A stretch of 33,512 nt of DNA from Rhodothermales bacterium (GTDB taxonomy: Bacteria; Bacteroidota; Rhodothermia; Rhodothermales; Bin80), in NCBI GenBank assembly GCA_012271205.1, contig JAAXGT010000124.1, positions 1 to 33,512 of the forward strand, written 5' to 3'. Position numbers and translations under genes: made by a program. Under the pieces are notes generated by a model. The model saw nothing but the letters and a program-made list of their open reading frames with translations, was not told the DNA's origin and searched no databases. This document shows positions 1-9,859 of the stretch, in pieces. Position 1 is the first letter of the stretch; each line of letters starts with the position of its first letter.

Positions 1-3000
1 GGCCCAAGCACTGCCGGGACATCCTGTGGCCGGATAACTGCTCCCGCCATTTCGACATGGCCAGTGAGAATCGGGCGCGTGAAGCTTCCCTTTAGCTGCA
101 AGTTGGCGTCGGCATCCGCCACATAAGCACGCGTATCTACTATCCGGAAGTGGTCCAGCGCCCCAGCAATGTCCAGCATCCCCCAACCGAATTGCTCCAT
201 TATGACATGACCTGCACCCTGAAGCTGCCCATGGCCACTGTGCGCGGTCAACTGGTGCACGTAAATGGTATCGCCTGAAGCGTCTGCCTGAAGCGTCAGG
301 CCCGAGGGAGTTAGTCCAAGCAAAGGCAGCGTTACGCTTCCTTCCTCAAAAGACACAGGTCCCGACAAGCGGGGAGCCGCCAAGGTGCCGTGAGCCTCTA
401 CGTTGGCCGTGAGCCGACCCCGCACCTCGCGAATCTCTTCGGGATTCAGAAATGGTGTTATCCATCCCACATTGAAGGCATTCGCGTGCAGAGCCAGCGA
501 AAGGTCGCGCACAGGCGCCTCCTCAGTTTTGCTTAAACGCAAATCAAACGGCAGATACCCTGAAAGCTCCAAGGTGCTGCCATCTGCATGGACCAAACCG
601 GCATTCAGCCCCAGCGAATAATCTTCGTAGTGTACTTGGGCACTAAGGTCGCCAATTCTCGCTGCGTTCTCGCGCACCTTGAGGCTGAGCGAGCCATTGA
701 GGACAGGCGAGGAGGCTGGTCCGGTCAAAAAGAAATCGCCATCCAGCGTCCCGCCCAAGCCGGCCAATCCGAACAAATCCGCAACCCGCTCTAATTGTAC
801 GTTATGCAGACTCAAGCCAATCTGCTGCTGCCCATCAAAATCCAGCACACCATCGAGTGCCACTTCCTGATCCTTTTCCACCAAAAGCAGATTGCGCACG
901 CGATAGGCACCTCCAAAGATAATTTCTACTGGCTGCTCCAAACGCCAGTCGTCCCGGTCAAGCCGAAGCCCCAAATCCTGCACCACGACCCGGTCCGTAG
1001 CCAAGTCCGCCAATCCGCTCAGACGTGCACTGCGCCCTTCATCAATGGTCAGCAGGGCCTCGTAGCGTACAGTATCGCCGACCTGATTCAGGGTCACGTG
1101 GACACCTTGTGCTGACAGTGCAGGCACGGACACACGGCTGGCTGCCACCCGTATGTGCTCCAGTACGGGCTGGGAATCAACCATATATCCCTCCGCGGCA
1201 GCCTCCGCATTCAGTACGCGCACGTCGCCATACGTTACACCGCCAATGTCCAGACCCGCCGCGTAGCGCAGCGTATCCTGCCGACTCTTCATCTGCACCC
1301 AGAACCGGTCCGTAGCCATACCACCCGCAGATACCGGTCCGAACCAAGCGGCCAGAGGCCGCGCGTCGGATAGTGTGCCTTGCAGCAGAAGGGTTTCCCC
1401 GGCCCCGCCGTGCATGGCAAGCACCCCACTACCCTGCACGTGCCCAACATTGGATCGCAGACTGAGCGTATCCAGCTTTAGCCGCCCGGCGTGCATTGTC
1501 GCTGCAACATTCAACTCGCCGATGGCCACTTCCCCAATTTGCGAACCACCTGCGGCAATCTGTGCCCGCGATAGCGTCATCGTCTCGAGATCCAAGCCAT
1601 AGCCTGCCACATCGAACCTTCCTGTGAGCACCGCCGGCACGTTAGTGAGGGTTGCCAGATCGAGCCCCCGCAAGGATCCGCGCGCTGCAAAGTGCTCTCC
1701 GGGGCCCAGGCGCACGGAATCCACCTGTACGTGCCCGTCCGGTAAATCGAGTGCAACCCGGGCAGTAATCGTACCCGCTTCGATCTTTACGTGAGCCTCA
1801 CCGCTGCTCACTGCTAATTCACTGACGTTCGACGAATCCAACCCTGCCTGCAAGACCACGGACGGCGATGCTCCAACCGTCACACGCAGACTGTCCAAGT
1901 GTCCGGTCAGACGTGTCGTCCATTCAGAATTTCCCAGCAAGGCCCCCAAATCAAGGTTTTTAAAGCGTGCCTGCTGCGCGGTAATTACTGGCACGACATC
2001 CAGACTTTCAGCGTGTGCGGACACCATCAGACGGCCATCCGGCATACCCAAGTCCACCAGAAGTGCTGCTTCGCCATCTTGCACATTCAAAGTCACGCGT
2101 GTGCTATCTATAGCCTGATCGTTGATAACCGAGCGTGTCGCCGAAAGTGTACCGGACATGGAGTGCATCCCACGCCCTGTCATATGAAGCACTCCGTTCA
2201 GGTCGCTGTGATGCGATAGTCCGAGCGCACTTGCGTCCAAGTGCTCAAACTGCGCATCTGCGATAGTCCATGTGGCGGGCAACAGGCTTAAATCTGCATG
2301 TCCCTTAGCCTGGATTTGCCCAGCCGCCGCATCGCCCTGCACGTTGAAAAACAAATCTTCGTGGTCTAGTGACGCATTTATTTCTGCGTGATGCAACACA
2401 TGATTCTGCCAGGTTGAAGCATTAAGTGTTGCGCGAAGCTGCAAGCTGTCTAGCGGCCAAGTACCCGTTAATCGTGCATACGCGGAAACACGGCTGGAGT
2501 CGGGCAAATTGAGCAAGGCTGCTGCATCGAGAGCCGTAGCCTCCAGCGTGCCGGAAACATCCGACTCACCGCGGCTTCCGGTAACGATCAGCAAACCGTC
2601 AGGTGTCTGAAGATTCGCCGCCAGATCAAACGAATTGCTGTCACCCCGCATGCTAAGCACGCCGCCAAGTGAGTCCAGCCGACCTAGCTGGCTGGACTCC
2701 AAGGTTATGTGTGAAGTGACGATGCCTTGGCTTTGCAAATAGAAGGCACCATTCAGGCTGCTGCTGTATCCCGCCCTGTACAGCCCTATATCCACGCCAT
2801 GGAATTTCCCTTCGAGTCGCGCTTTGATCGGATCCTCGAATGGCAGCACGCTGCCGTTAGCCAGCAGGCGTCCATCACCCGCCAAGGCGACGATGGAAAC
2901 ATCGGCGATCCCGTGCGCAAGTCGGGCATCCAACTGGACCGGGCCGATCGGCTGCTCGGCCAGTGTGCCTTCCAGGATTGTGAGCTGCAGCTTTCCAACG

Positions 3001-4004
3001 AGTGTTCTCCAAGTTGCACCTTGCAGGTCGGCGCTGATTTGTGCGCTGACCACACCGGCCGGTGCATCCATCAACAGCGCGGGATTGATCCGCTCTGCGA
3101 GGAGTGTATCGATCATCACGTGCCTTGTCGACATACGAGTACGTGCACGCGCCCTCAAATGTCCGCCACCTGTCACTGTGCCATCAAAAGCCAGATTCAG
3201 ACTGTCACCTGTTCCTTGGACTCGGGCATCCAGCATGACGCCTGCGTTCGAGGTGAGCCCCCAAGGCTGCAAGAGGGCCAGATCAAGTGGTGCGGCTTGA
3301 ATATGTACGTTCGTTGCTGCATCCACGCTTATGTGCCCTGACGCTGAAATGTGCGTTCCCCCTCCCGTGATGCTCAGGGTATCCACCTGCGTTGAACCGC
3401 TGACATGCCAACCGCTGGCGGCCACAGCAAGTGCTTCCGGCGCGCCAGGCCAAGTCAGCATTGCGGTCAGAGTGTCCATGTGCCAGGCCCACCCGCTGCC
3501 CAAATGTCCGCGAACGGCGAGTTGTGAGAATGTGGCCGCAGAATCCGGCAAAACCATGCGGCCACCGCGCACATCTATAGCCTCAATGCGCAGTTCTAAT
3601 GGACGCACACGGTTTGGGTTACCTGCCACGTTGCGGTCCGTCTCAGCTGAAGGTGAATGAGTACCATTCCGGTCTTGTGACTCAACCAAGTGCAGGTCCG
3701 GATTTTCCAGGCTGAGCTCACGAACATGCCAGCGTCCGGCCAAGGCCGTCCACGCTTGGTGCCGAATGCGCAGCGTGTCCACCCACAACCTGAAACCATC
3801 CTCCGACATATCCAGTCCTCGAACTTCAATTGACGTCATCCAGAAGCCGCGAAGAGATGCAAATTTTACCTCCAAGCCAGCTGCGCGAAGGCCCAGTCGC
3901 GCCAATGCTGCCAAACCCCAAGGTGTCTGAACAGCACCTAGCAAGGTGACGGCCAAAATAGCCGCCACCAGAAGCAGTCTCCGGCGTGTCACCCCCTGCA
4001 GCAT
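1..4004 (-). CDS. tamB: TamB-like translocation/assembly module protein (3' end beyond window)
   Basis: This ORF is not in the supplied track because it has no stop before the window edge. I translated it by hand from the ATG at 4004 and spot-checked its frame near 4000-3550, 2100-2050, 660-615 and 60-1; all read open and coherent. The N-terminus has a basic stretch and a hydrophobic anchor (RRRLLLVAAILAVTLLG), followed by long repetitive beta-rich sequence with AsmA/TamB character. At least 1334 codons are present and the C-terminal DUF490/TamB domain should lie outside the window. The start is 4 bases after the stop of the Omp85 gene. TamB-family proteins are known to bridge inner and outer membrane, forming a groove for lipid or protein passage with a TamA-type barrel. 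Assignment to the family is strong from size, architecture and the upstream partner. The cargo cannot be read from the sequence. Confidence 0.85.
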   Translation of the reverse strand, partial: MLQGVTRRRLLLVAAILAVTLLGAVQTPWGLAALARLGLRAAGLEVKFASLRGFWMTSIEVRGLDMSEDGFRLWVDTLRIRHQAWTALAGRWHVRELSLENPDLHLVESQDRNGTHSPSAETDRNVAGNPNRVRPLELRIEAIDVRGGRMVLPDSAATFSQLAVRGHLGSGWAWHMDTLTAMLTWPGAPEALAVAASGWHVSGSTQVDTLSITGGGTHISASGHISVDAATNVHIQAAPLDLALLQPWGLTSNAGVMLDARVQGTGDSLNLAFDGTVTGGGHLRARARTRMSTRHVMIDTLLAERINPALLMDAPAGVVSAQISADLQGATWRTLVGKLQLTILEGTLAEQPIGPVQLDARLAHGIADVSIVALAGDGRLLANGSVLPFEDPIKARLEGKFHGVDIGLYRAGYSSSLNGAFYLQSQGIVTSHITLESSQLGRLDSLGGVLSMRGDSNSFDLAANLQTPDGLLIVTGSRGESDVSGTLEATALDAAALLNLPDSSRVSAYARLTGTWPLDSLQLRATLNASTWQNHVLHHAEINASLDHEDLFFNVQGDAAAGQIQAKGHADLSLLPATWTIADAQFEHLDASALGLSHHSDLNGVLHMTGRGMHSMSGTLSATRSVINDQAIDSTRVTLNVQDGEAALLVDLGMPDGRLMVSAHAESLDVVPVITAQQARFKNLDLGALLGNSEWTTRLTGHLDSLRVTVGASPSVVLQAGLDSSNVSELAVSSGEAHVKIEAGTITARVALDLPDGHVQVDSVRLGPGEHFAARGSLRGLDLATLTNVPAVLTGRFDVAGYGLDLETMTLSRAQIAAGGSQIGEVAIGELNVAATMHAGRLKLDTLSLRSNVGHVQGSGVLAMHGGAGETLLLQGTLSDARPLAAWFGPVSAGGMATDRFWVQMKSRQDTLRYAAGLDIGGVTYGDVRVLNAEAAAEGYMVDSQPVLEHIRVAASRVSVPALSAQGVHVTLNQVGDTVRYEALLTIDEGRSARLSGLADLATDRVVVQDLGLRLDRDDWRLEQPVEIIFGGAYRVRNLLLVEKDQEVALDGVLDFDGQQQIGLSLHNVQLERVADLFGLAGLGGTLDGDFFLTGPASSPVLNGSLSLKVRENAARIGDLSAQVHYEDYSLGLNAGLVHADGSTLELSGYLPFDLRLSKTEEAPVRDLSLALHANAFNVGWITPFLNPEEIREVRGRLTANVEAHGTLAAPRLSGPVSFEEGSVTLPLLGLTPSGLTLQADASGDTIYVHQLTAHSGHGQLQGAGHVIMEQFGWGMLDIAGALDHFRIVDTRAYVADADANLQLKGSFTRPILTGHVEMAGAVIRPQDVPAVLG

Positions 4005-4008
4005 TCCA

Positions 4009-6255
4009 CTAGAAGGCCTGGCCGATGCTGAAGTGGATATTGTAGCGATGCAAATTGGAACGCTGAACGTCAACGTGGTCCTGCAATGAAAGAAATGCGT
4101 TGCGCGGCGTTTGAAGATCCAGCGCGTCGGGATTCAGCTTAGCCGCCAAATCCAGCCGCAGAAATCCAATAGGCGTGTCATAACGCAGTCCAGCCCCCGC
4201 ACCAACCTTGAAGTTATTCCAGCGCCAACGTCCGTCGTCGCTGACTCCACACTGCACACTGGCTACTTCCGAGCGCGCAGTATCGGTATACAGAAGGTCC
4301 ACACAGTTTGCCGGCCCGCGAGCCGATACCTGACCAGCATCCACGAAGGCCGCGCCATGCCACTTGCCCACAATGCGGAATCGCACTTCCGCGCCTGCCA
4401 CCACGCGGGCCAGACCACCCACGGGCTCGAACTGCTCGAATTGTGTCGCCGGAGCATCCCCCAGAATCACGATTTGACCCTGCTCATCGCGCAGATACTC
4501 CGTTCGGTTCGTCTTAGGTCCCACAAGGCCCGCACTCCATCCGCGCACGTCCTCAGCCCCTCCCACATAAAAGCGAGCGGCATCAAAGCGATTCTCAAGC
4601 GGGGCTACAAACTGGGCATCGAACGGCGTCAGGATCCCCTCCTGGTCATACAACTCAATCGTACGTGGGCCGGTGGGCCAGAGTCGGCCCGTACCCAGGC
4701 GAATGCTCACGTTCACGGCACGTGTTATGGGGATGTAACCGGCCATGTCGACCTGCGCTTTGACATACTCCAGTCCGAGTTGCTTGACGCCCAGCCACCG
4801 CTCAAACTGACCCGCCTGCTCCAGTAAGGGACGTATAACCACACCTCGGCGCGGACGCAAAAAATCGTCGGTCCAGCCGAGCGTCCCGCTGAGCGTGAGT
4901 GCGCTTTTGCCATAGGCGTCACGCACGTTGCCGGCGGATTCCCGCGCGCCAGAGAATTGCGTGGCACGGCTGAAACTGTACCGCAGACTCGTGGCCCGCA
5001 CCTCCAACAGTCCATACAACAGCGTACTGTTGATCCCGTATTCGCGGCGATTCAGCCCCAATCCTCCAATGACATCGTACAGGAGCGGATCGCGCTCAAA
5101 CTGGATAAATGGCTCTACCACCACACTCAAACGGGGCGTGCCAATATACGGCTGAGTCAGCGCCACGGAAGCGCGCAGTAAGCGGCTGGCCTGTGTTCCC
5201 AGCCCTGACGAGGCCAAGAGCCCCGACTGGATTTCGGCAGCTACGGTCAGCGTACGTGCGCTGCCCAGAAAATTCCGGTGAGACCAAATGCCTTCCGCAG
5301 TGAGCCCGCTGCGCTGATGGTAGCCCGTTTCCGCAGCGAGATGGCGCAGGCGCGCCTGGCGGAGGGTAATCTGCACGTCAACCGTACTGTCGCGAGGCTG
5401 TGGGGGCAACTCGACCTGTGCCACGTGAAATAAACCGAGTCCGAAAAGCGCCCGCTGTGCGTCGATAAGCCGACGCATTGCAAAGGCATCGCCCTCCGTG
5501 AACGGCAGTGCACGCCGGACTACTTTGTCATTTACGCGGTGCGCTCCTTCAATACTAATCGACGAAAACACGCCGCGCAGACCCGGATCCACCACGAAGC
5601 TGATGTCGGCCGTATTGTAGAGCGAATCGACCTCAATGACCGAGTAAAGCTCAGCAAAGGCATAGCCTTCATCCTTTAGCCAGTTCAGCACCTGATCTTC
5701 GATGCGAACTGCCTCAAAGTAGGTAAACCGATCTCCTCGCTTGAAGCTCGTCCGATCCCGAAAAGCAATCCAGCGCGTTCGAGTATCTCCGTCCAAGTGG
5801 CTGGCCAGATACCCTTCCGCAGCAAAGAATCCAACATCTTGAATGATGACGGGGGGTCCCTGCCGGATATTGAATTGAATATCCACCGCATTCGCTACTG
5901 AGTCCAGCCGAGAGCCGGCGTAGTCAATGAATGCATGCAGGTAACCCGCATCGTGATAGGTGGTACGCAGACGCACTACGTCCCGCTGTAATTCGATGGG
6001 ATTAAGCCGATAGTCCCACAAATCGCTCAAGCCCAGCCTGTGCCTAAGCCGCGTGCGCCAGCCGGGTGCACGCGTAGCAATCTGATCCTCCAGCTCCTTT
6101 GATGTAAACAGTGACGGATAACGGTCCGCATCCACATGCGTGAAGTCAACGCTGCGAATTACGGTCGCGTGGTTGACTCCCAGGAGGTCTTGCTGTGCGA
6201 CTGCCACAGGCACCACCAGCACCCCTGCCAGAATTACCCCCAGCACCTTGGCCAT
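4009..6255 (-). CDS. tamA: TamA/BamA-family Omp85 outer-membrane assembly factor
   Basis: The 748-aa protein starts with a signal peptide (residues 1-20, ending VAVA before QQ). About 290 residues of periplasmic sequence follow, with POTRA-like units (for example the segment around VDADRYPSLF and the one around ISIEGAHRVNDKVVRRAL). A C-terminal Omp85 beta-barrel begins near residue 310. The barrel carries VRGW, a variant of the conserved VRGF loop motif, and the protein ends in a terminal Phe (IHFSIGQAF), as expected of a beta-signal. Length and roughly three POTRA units favour TamA over BamA, which usually has five POTRAs. The ATG at 6255 follows an AGGGAG Shine-Dalgarno-like stretch and sits 13 bases after the clpX stop. 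The adjacent TamB-like gene supports a Tam-type two-protein envelope assembly module. A BamA-like function cannot be excluded. Confidence 0.88.
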   Translation of the reverse strand: MAKVLGVILAGVLVVPVAVAQQDLLGVNHATVIRSVDFTHVDADRYPSLFTSKELEDQIATRAPGWRTRLRHRLGLSDLWDYRLNPIELQRDVVRLRTTYHDAGYLHAFIDYAGSRLDSVANAVDIQFNIRQGPPVIIQDVGFFAAEGYLASHLDGDTRTRWIAFRDRTSFKRGDRFTYFEAVRIEDQVLNWLKDEGYAFAELYSVIEVDSLYNTADISFVVDPGLRGVFSSISIEGAHRVNDKVVRRALPFTEGDAFAMRRLIDAQRALFGLGLFHVAQVELPPQPRDSTVDVQITLRQARLRHLAAETGYHQRSGLTAEGIWSHRNFLGSARTLTVAAEIQSGLLASSGLGTQASRLLRASVALTQPYIGTPRLSVVVEPFIQFERDPLLYDVIGGLGLNRREYGINSTLLYGLLEVRATSLRYSFSRATQFSGARESAGNVRDAYGKSALTLSGTLGWTDDFLRPRRGVVIRPLLEQAGQFERWLGVKQLGLEYVKAQVDMAGYIPITRAVNVSIRLGTGRLWPTGPRTIELYDQEGILTPFDAQFVAPLENRFDAARFYVGGAEDVRGWSAGLVGPKTNRTEYLRDEQGQIVILGDAPATQFEQFEPVGGLARVVAGAEVRFRIVGKWHGAAFVDAGQVSARGPANCVDLLYTDTARSEVASVQCGVSDDGRWRWNNFKVGAGAGLRYDTPIGFLRLDLAAKLNPDALDLQTPRNAFLSLQDHVDVQRSNLHRYNIHFSIGQAF

Positions 6256-6268
6256 CTGGCTCCCTGTG

Positions 6269-7540
6269 TCAGGCGGAAGCCCTGCGTTTTTCGTAGATGG
6301 GCTTGGTCCCGTGCAAAATGGTATCGCTGGTCACGCGGCAAACGCCAACATCCTTGAGGCTGTGGATTTCAAACATGATATCGAGCATAGCCTGCTCCAG
6401 AACGCTGCGCAGGCCGCGCGCACCCGTACCCATTTCGCGGGCTTTCCGAACCACACTGCGCAACGCAGGCTCATCGAAAAACAAATCGATGCCATCCATT
6501 GCGAAGAGTTTCTGGTACTGCCGCACGATGGCGTTCTTGGGCTCTGTCAAAATGAGCATCATCGCCTCGTCATCGAGTGACTCGAGCGATGTCATCACAC
6601 TTAAGCGGCCGATCAGTTCGGGAATAAGGCCGTAGCGGAGCAGATCGTCCGGCTCCAGATACTGCAAAATCTGCGCGTCATTTTTGTCGAAGCGTTGCCG
6701 CTGACCTGTTACAAAGCCGATGGTGTTGACGCTCAACCGATGCGCAACGATTTCGGAGAGCCCCTCGAACGCGCCCCCGCAAATGAAAAGGATATTGCGT
6801 GTATCAATGTTAATGAGGCTTTGCTCGGGATGCTTGCGCCCGCCCTTGGGGGGGACGCCGGCCACGGTGCCTTCCAGAACCTTGAGAAGTGCCTGCTGCA
6901 CGCCTTCGCCCGACACATCACGCGTAATGGACGCATTGTCCGCTTTACGCGCCACCTTGTCAATTTCGTCAATAAAGATTATGCCGCGCTCAGCCTGCTG
7001 CACATCAAAATCCGCTGCGCTGATCAAATGGGACAGAATCGTTTCCACATCCTCTCCCACATAGCCCGCTTCAGTGAGCGCCGTAGCATCGCTGATTGAA
7101 AATGGCACATCCAGAATGCGGGCCAGCGTCCGGGCCAGTAGCGTCTTGCCCGTCCCAGATGGACCTGACAGCAGAATATTGGATTTCTCGAGCTCCACGC
7201 CGTCATAGTCGTGAAAATACTCCTTGGACTCGACACGCTTATAGTGATTATAGACGGCGACGGCCAGCGTCTTTTTGGCACGCTCTTGCCCAATCACGTA
7301 CTCGTCCAGAGCGGCCTTTATTTCGCGGGGCATAAGCCGCTTTCGGCGTGTCGTTCTGCGTCGGGGGCGCTTGCGCGCTTTGCCCGCGGCTTCCAGATCA
7401 TCCTTGACTATGTCGGCCGCATCGGTGATACAGCGGTCGCAGATGTATACATCCGGACCGGCGACAATGGAGGTCACCTCGTGCGCGTCGCGTCCGCAAA
7501 ATGAGCAGCGGATCAGCTCCTCATCCTGATTTTTACTCAT
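6269..7540 (-). CDS. clpX: ATP-dependent Clp protease ATP-binding subunit ClpX
   Basis: The 423-aa AAA+ unfoldase has all ClpX landmarks. There is an N-terminal C4 zinc-binding domain (C12, C15, C34, C37), Walker A GPSGTGKT (126-133), pore-1 loop GYVG (159-162), Walker B IIFIDEID (187-194), pore-2 RKH (235-237), the ClpP-docking IGF tripeptide (274-276) and sensor-2 GARGLRSV (373-380). ClpX unfolds tagged proteins and feeds them to ClpP in the cytosol. The retained IGF loop implies it still docks to a ClpP, but no clpP lies in the window. The linker between the zinc domain and AAA+ core is strikingly basic ([15 protein letters not shown]). The start overlaps the sulfatase stop as ATGA, so translation is probably coupled to it. 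The gene sits between an envelope sulfatase and the Omp85 gene, an unusual setting for clpX. Confidence 0.96.
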   Translation of the reverse strand: MSKNQDEELIRCSFCGRDAHEVTSIVAGPDVYICDRCITDAADIVKDDLEAAGKARKRPRRRTTRRKRLMPREIKAALDEYVIGQERAKKTLAVAVYNHYKRVESKEYFHDYDGVELEKSNILLSGPSGTGKTLLARTLARILDVPFSISDATALTEAGYVGEDVETILSHLISAADFDVQQAERGIIFIDEIDKVARKADNASITRDVSGEGVQQALLKVLEGTVAGVPPKGGRKHPEQSLINIDTRNILFICGGAFEGLSEIVAHRLSVNTIGFVTGQRQRFDKNDAQILQYLEPDDLLRYGLIPELIGRLSVMTSLESLDDEAMMLILTEPKNAIVRQYQKLFAMDGIDLFFDEPALRSVVRKAREMGTGARGLRSVLEQAMLDIMFEIHSLKDVGVCRVTSDTILHGTKPIYEKRRASA

Positions 7541-8979
7541 GGATTTGTGCCGTCTGTGTTTTGCGCCGTCATGTTGTGGGGGGTAGGATATCGGGCGTTA
7601 TTTTGCCCAAGCCATGATTCAAGCGAGGCGCGCAGGGCCCGAACACGTTCGCGTTCGATGGCTGCAACATCGTTTTGCTCTCCGATGTCATCGTTGAGAT
7701 TAAAAAGCTCCAAGCGGTCATCTTCGTAAAACCTGATGAGCTTCCAAGGACCGCTCCGTATGGCGCTTCCCGGGCTCCCACCTTGATTGCCGTAGTGAGG
7801 ATAATGCCAAAACAGATCTCGTTCAGGCGCTTTCCGCTCGAATAATAGTGGCAACAGGCTTACCCCGTCCGAGCGTTCCGGTTCGGACAATCGTGCCATG
7901 GCAAGGATTGTGGGCAAATAGTCGTTGCTAATCACCGGAACCTCCTCAACGCGGTCTCCTGCTAAGTGCCGGGGCCATCGAATGATGAGTGGCTCGCGTA
8001 TGCCACCTTCATACAGCCAACCCTTACCTGCCCGCAGCGGCAGGTTGCTGGTCGGATGACCCTCGGACGTGGACAGGCCACCATTGTCCGAAGTAAAGAA
8101 CACAACCGTGTTGTCGGAAAGCTCCAGTTCATCCAGTACCTGCAATACGGTGCCAACGGCTTGATCCATGGCCTCAACCATACCTGCGTAGACCGCATGG
8201 TTTTGCACCTGCCGAACCCGACGCCGTCCTTCCGTGCCCCAAGTGTTTTCAGGTGCTGGCTTCGCCGCATACTTGGTCTCCAGATCCGGGCGCGTCATGA
8301 GCGGCGTGTGAACGGAATAAAACGAAAGAAAGGCCAGAAACGGCTCGGTCTGATGCTCCGCAATGAAGGCCACGGTTTCGTGGGCGAGGCGGGCTGGCAG
8401 ATGCTCTCCTTCCGGACCGTCTTCTAAGCGCGGATTATCGTACGGCGTGAAGTAGCGACCGCGTCCGTAGGGGCCACCACGTTCCCAGCCTCCCTTGTTT
8501 ATTTCGAAGCCGTGATCTTCGGGATACGAACCTTCGGGGCCCAGATGCCACTTGCCGGCAAAGAATGTGCGGTAGCCGGCCTCCTTCAGGGTTTCGGCTA
8601 TCGTGACTTCCTCGTGGGCCAACTGCGCCTCGTATGGCGCCGGGAGCATCCGCCTGTTACGTGTCCAGTTTGAACCGACCGTAGTGGGCTGTGGGGCCCC
8701 GAACCAGTTTGTCGTTCCCATCCGTACCGGATACAGACCCGTCATGATGCTCGCCCGTGTCGGACTGCAGACCGGGGCCGCGGCATAGGCGTCGGTAAAC
8801 CGCACACCCTCGCGCGCCAGTCGGTCGATGTGGGGGGTTTCGTAGAATGTCGCGGCATTATAGGCGCCCACGTCCATGTAGCCCAGATCATCGACCAGAA
8901 TGAACAGGAAGTTGGGCTGCGGTGCCATGCGGCAACACGCCAGAAGCAGTACACACGCCAGACACAGTCGATAGTTCAT
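7537..8979 (-). CDS. Type I (formylglycine) sulfatase, putative lipoprotein
   Basis: The 480-aa protein belongs to the arylsulfatase/alkaline-phosphatase superfamily. The N-terminal metal-site motif [10 protein letters not shown] is present. The signature [11 protein letters not shown] has the C-x-P-T-R core whose cysteine is oxidised to formylglycine. GKWHLG, HTPL and TSDNGG supply the other metal and substrate positions. The N-terminus is short and hydrophobic with LLACC, consistent with a lipobox, so the enzyme is probably anchored facing the periplasm or cell surface. It would hydrolyse a sulfate ester, plausibly on a sulfated polysaccharide or sterol-like substrate; the substrate is not readable. 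It overlaps the upstream EcsC gene and downstream clpX by 4 bases each (ATGA). No formylglycine-generating enzyme is in the window, so activation must come from elsewhere. Confidence 0.93.
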   Translation of the reverse strand: MNYRLCLACVLLLACCRMAPQPNFLFILVDDLGYMDVGAYNAATFYETPHIDRLAREGVRFTDAYAAAPVCSPTRASIMTGLYPVRMGTTNWFGAPQPTTVGSNWTRNRRMLPAPYEAQLAHEEVTIAETLKEAGYRTFFAGKWHLGPEGSYPEDHGFEINKGGWERGGPYGRGRYFTPYDNPRLEDGPEGEHLPARLAHETVAFIAEHQTEPFLAFLSFYSVHTPLMTRPDLETKYAAKPAPENTWGTEGRRRVRQVQNHAVYAGMVEAMDQAVGTVLQVLDELELSDNTVVFFTSDNGGLSTSEGHPTSNLPLRAGKGWLYEGGIREPLIIRWPRHLAGDRVEEVPVISNDYLPTILAMARLSEPERSDGVSLLPLLFERKAPERDLFWHYPHYGNQGGSPGSAIRSGPWKLIRFYEDDRLELFNLNDDIGEQNDVAAIERERVRALRASLESWLGQNNARYPTPHNMTAQNTDGTNP

Positions 8980-9803
8980 GCACTCAATGCCTCCTGCAAT
9001 ACGTGAAACGTATAACGGTCATGCACACGCCGCTCCCGATAGAGGTGTTGGGCGGCTTCGCACACACGCGCTGTATAGTACGCGTTGAAACCTCCCCCTG
9101 CCACCATACCGGCAACCGGTACGATTTGTGCTGTTTTCGATTGCATAAGGCGCAGTCCCAGGGCTCGGGTCATGCCCCGAATTGATCCGCTTAACGCCAG
9201 CTGTTCAACCGTTTGCTTCGCGTGGCGCCGGGCCACGGATGTGGAGGCCTCCTGAGCCTGCGTATTCACGTCCGAGGCCTCGTGCAGAATGTGCAACGCA
9301 AACGCCCGTTCGCCGGCTTCTGTGATGTCGTAGCCACAGCAGGTCGCGATCTCGCCGGTTGCCCGTAGATTCAGTGCTACAAGCCCCACTATATCCGGCA
9401 CAATGCCAGCGAAACCCGCCAAGCCCGCAGCTGCTCCCTGTGCCGCAGTGATGGACTGGTATTTTACCTTTACGCCTCGCACAGCTTCATTTATGGCTTC
9501 CATGTCCAGCAGGCTGATGTCAGCAACTTTCCTGACTGCGTGTCCACGCGTGCGATACGCCTTGAAGATGGCCTCACGGAGCACCAAATCCTGCGCAATC
9601 TCATTTGTGGTACGAATCAGTCCGGCCACCAGATGATCCACGGTCCATTCGACACCCGGCAGGCGAAAGGCCAGATTTGAGAGATGGTGCAGCGGCGCGT
9701 TCAGGCGCTTGACCTGTCGACCCATCCAGTTTGGTTCACGGTTGCGCCAAGCGTCCACTTCGCGTAACGCCTCCCGCTCACAAGCTGTTGGCACGGTGGC
9801 CAT
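8976..9803 (-). CDS. EcsC-family protein
   Basis: The ORF track begins this frame at 9974, which would overlap the upstream gene by 115 bases. I chose the ATG at 9803 (MATVPTACEREALREV), which gives 275 aa and starts where EcsC proteins normally begin with a charged helix. A GTG at 9845 is possible. The protein shows the EcsC core: a Gly/Ala-rich hydrophobic segment (AAAGLAGFAGIVPDIVGL), then NLRATGEIATCCGYD and ERAFALHILHEAS, and a second Gly-rich segment near the C-terminus. EcsC was named from the Bacillus ecsABC locus and its biochemical role is not established. Hydrophobic stretches suggest membrane association. It is coupled to the sulfatase by an ATGA overlap. Confidence 0.82.
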   Translation of the reverse strand: MATVPTACEREALREVDAWRNREPNWMGRQVKRLNAPLHHLSNLAFRLPGVEWTVDHLVAGLIRTTNEIAQDLVLREAIFKAYRTRGHAVRKVADISLLDMEAINEAVRGVKVKYQSITAAQGAAAGLAGFAGIVPDIVGLVALNLRATGEIATCCGYDITEAGERAFALHILHEASDVNTQAQEASTSVARRHAKQTVEQLALSGSIRGMTRALGLRLMQSKTAQIVPVAGMVAGGGFNAYYTARVCEAAQHLYRERRVHDRYTFHVLQEALSA

Positions 9804-9859
9804 TCGCACAGTTTTTCGATAGTGTCGGCGAATTATACGGCGCACACGATAATTGTTTT

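Noticed and set aside
2727-3341. 204-aa plus-strand ORF
   Set aside because: Antisense to the TamB-like gene; Cys/His-rich low-coherence sequence typical of a shadow frame.
4111-4827. 238-aa plus-strand ORF
   Set aside because: It lies fully antisense to the Omp85 gene, has no motif or signal, and the minus-strand frame is clearly coding.
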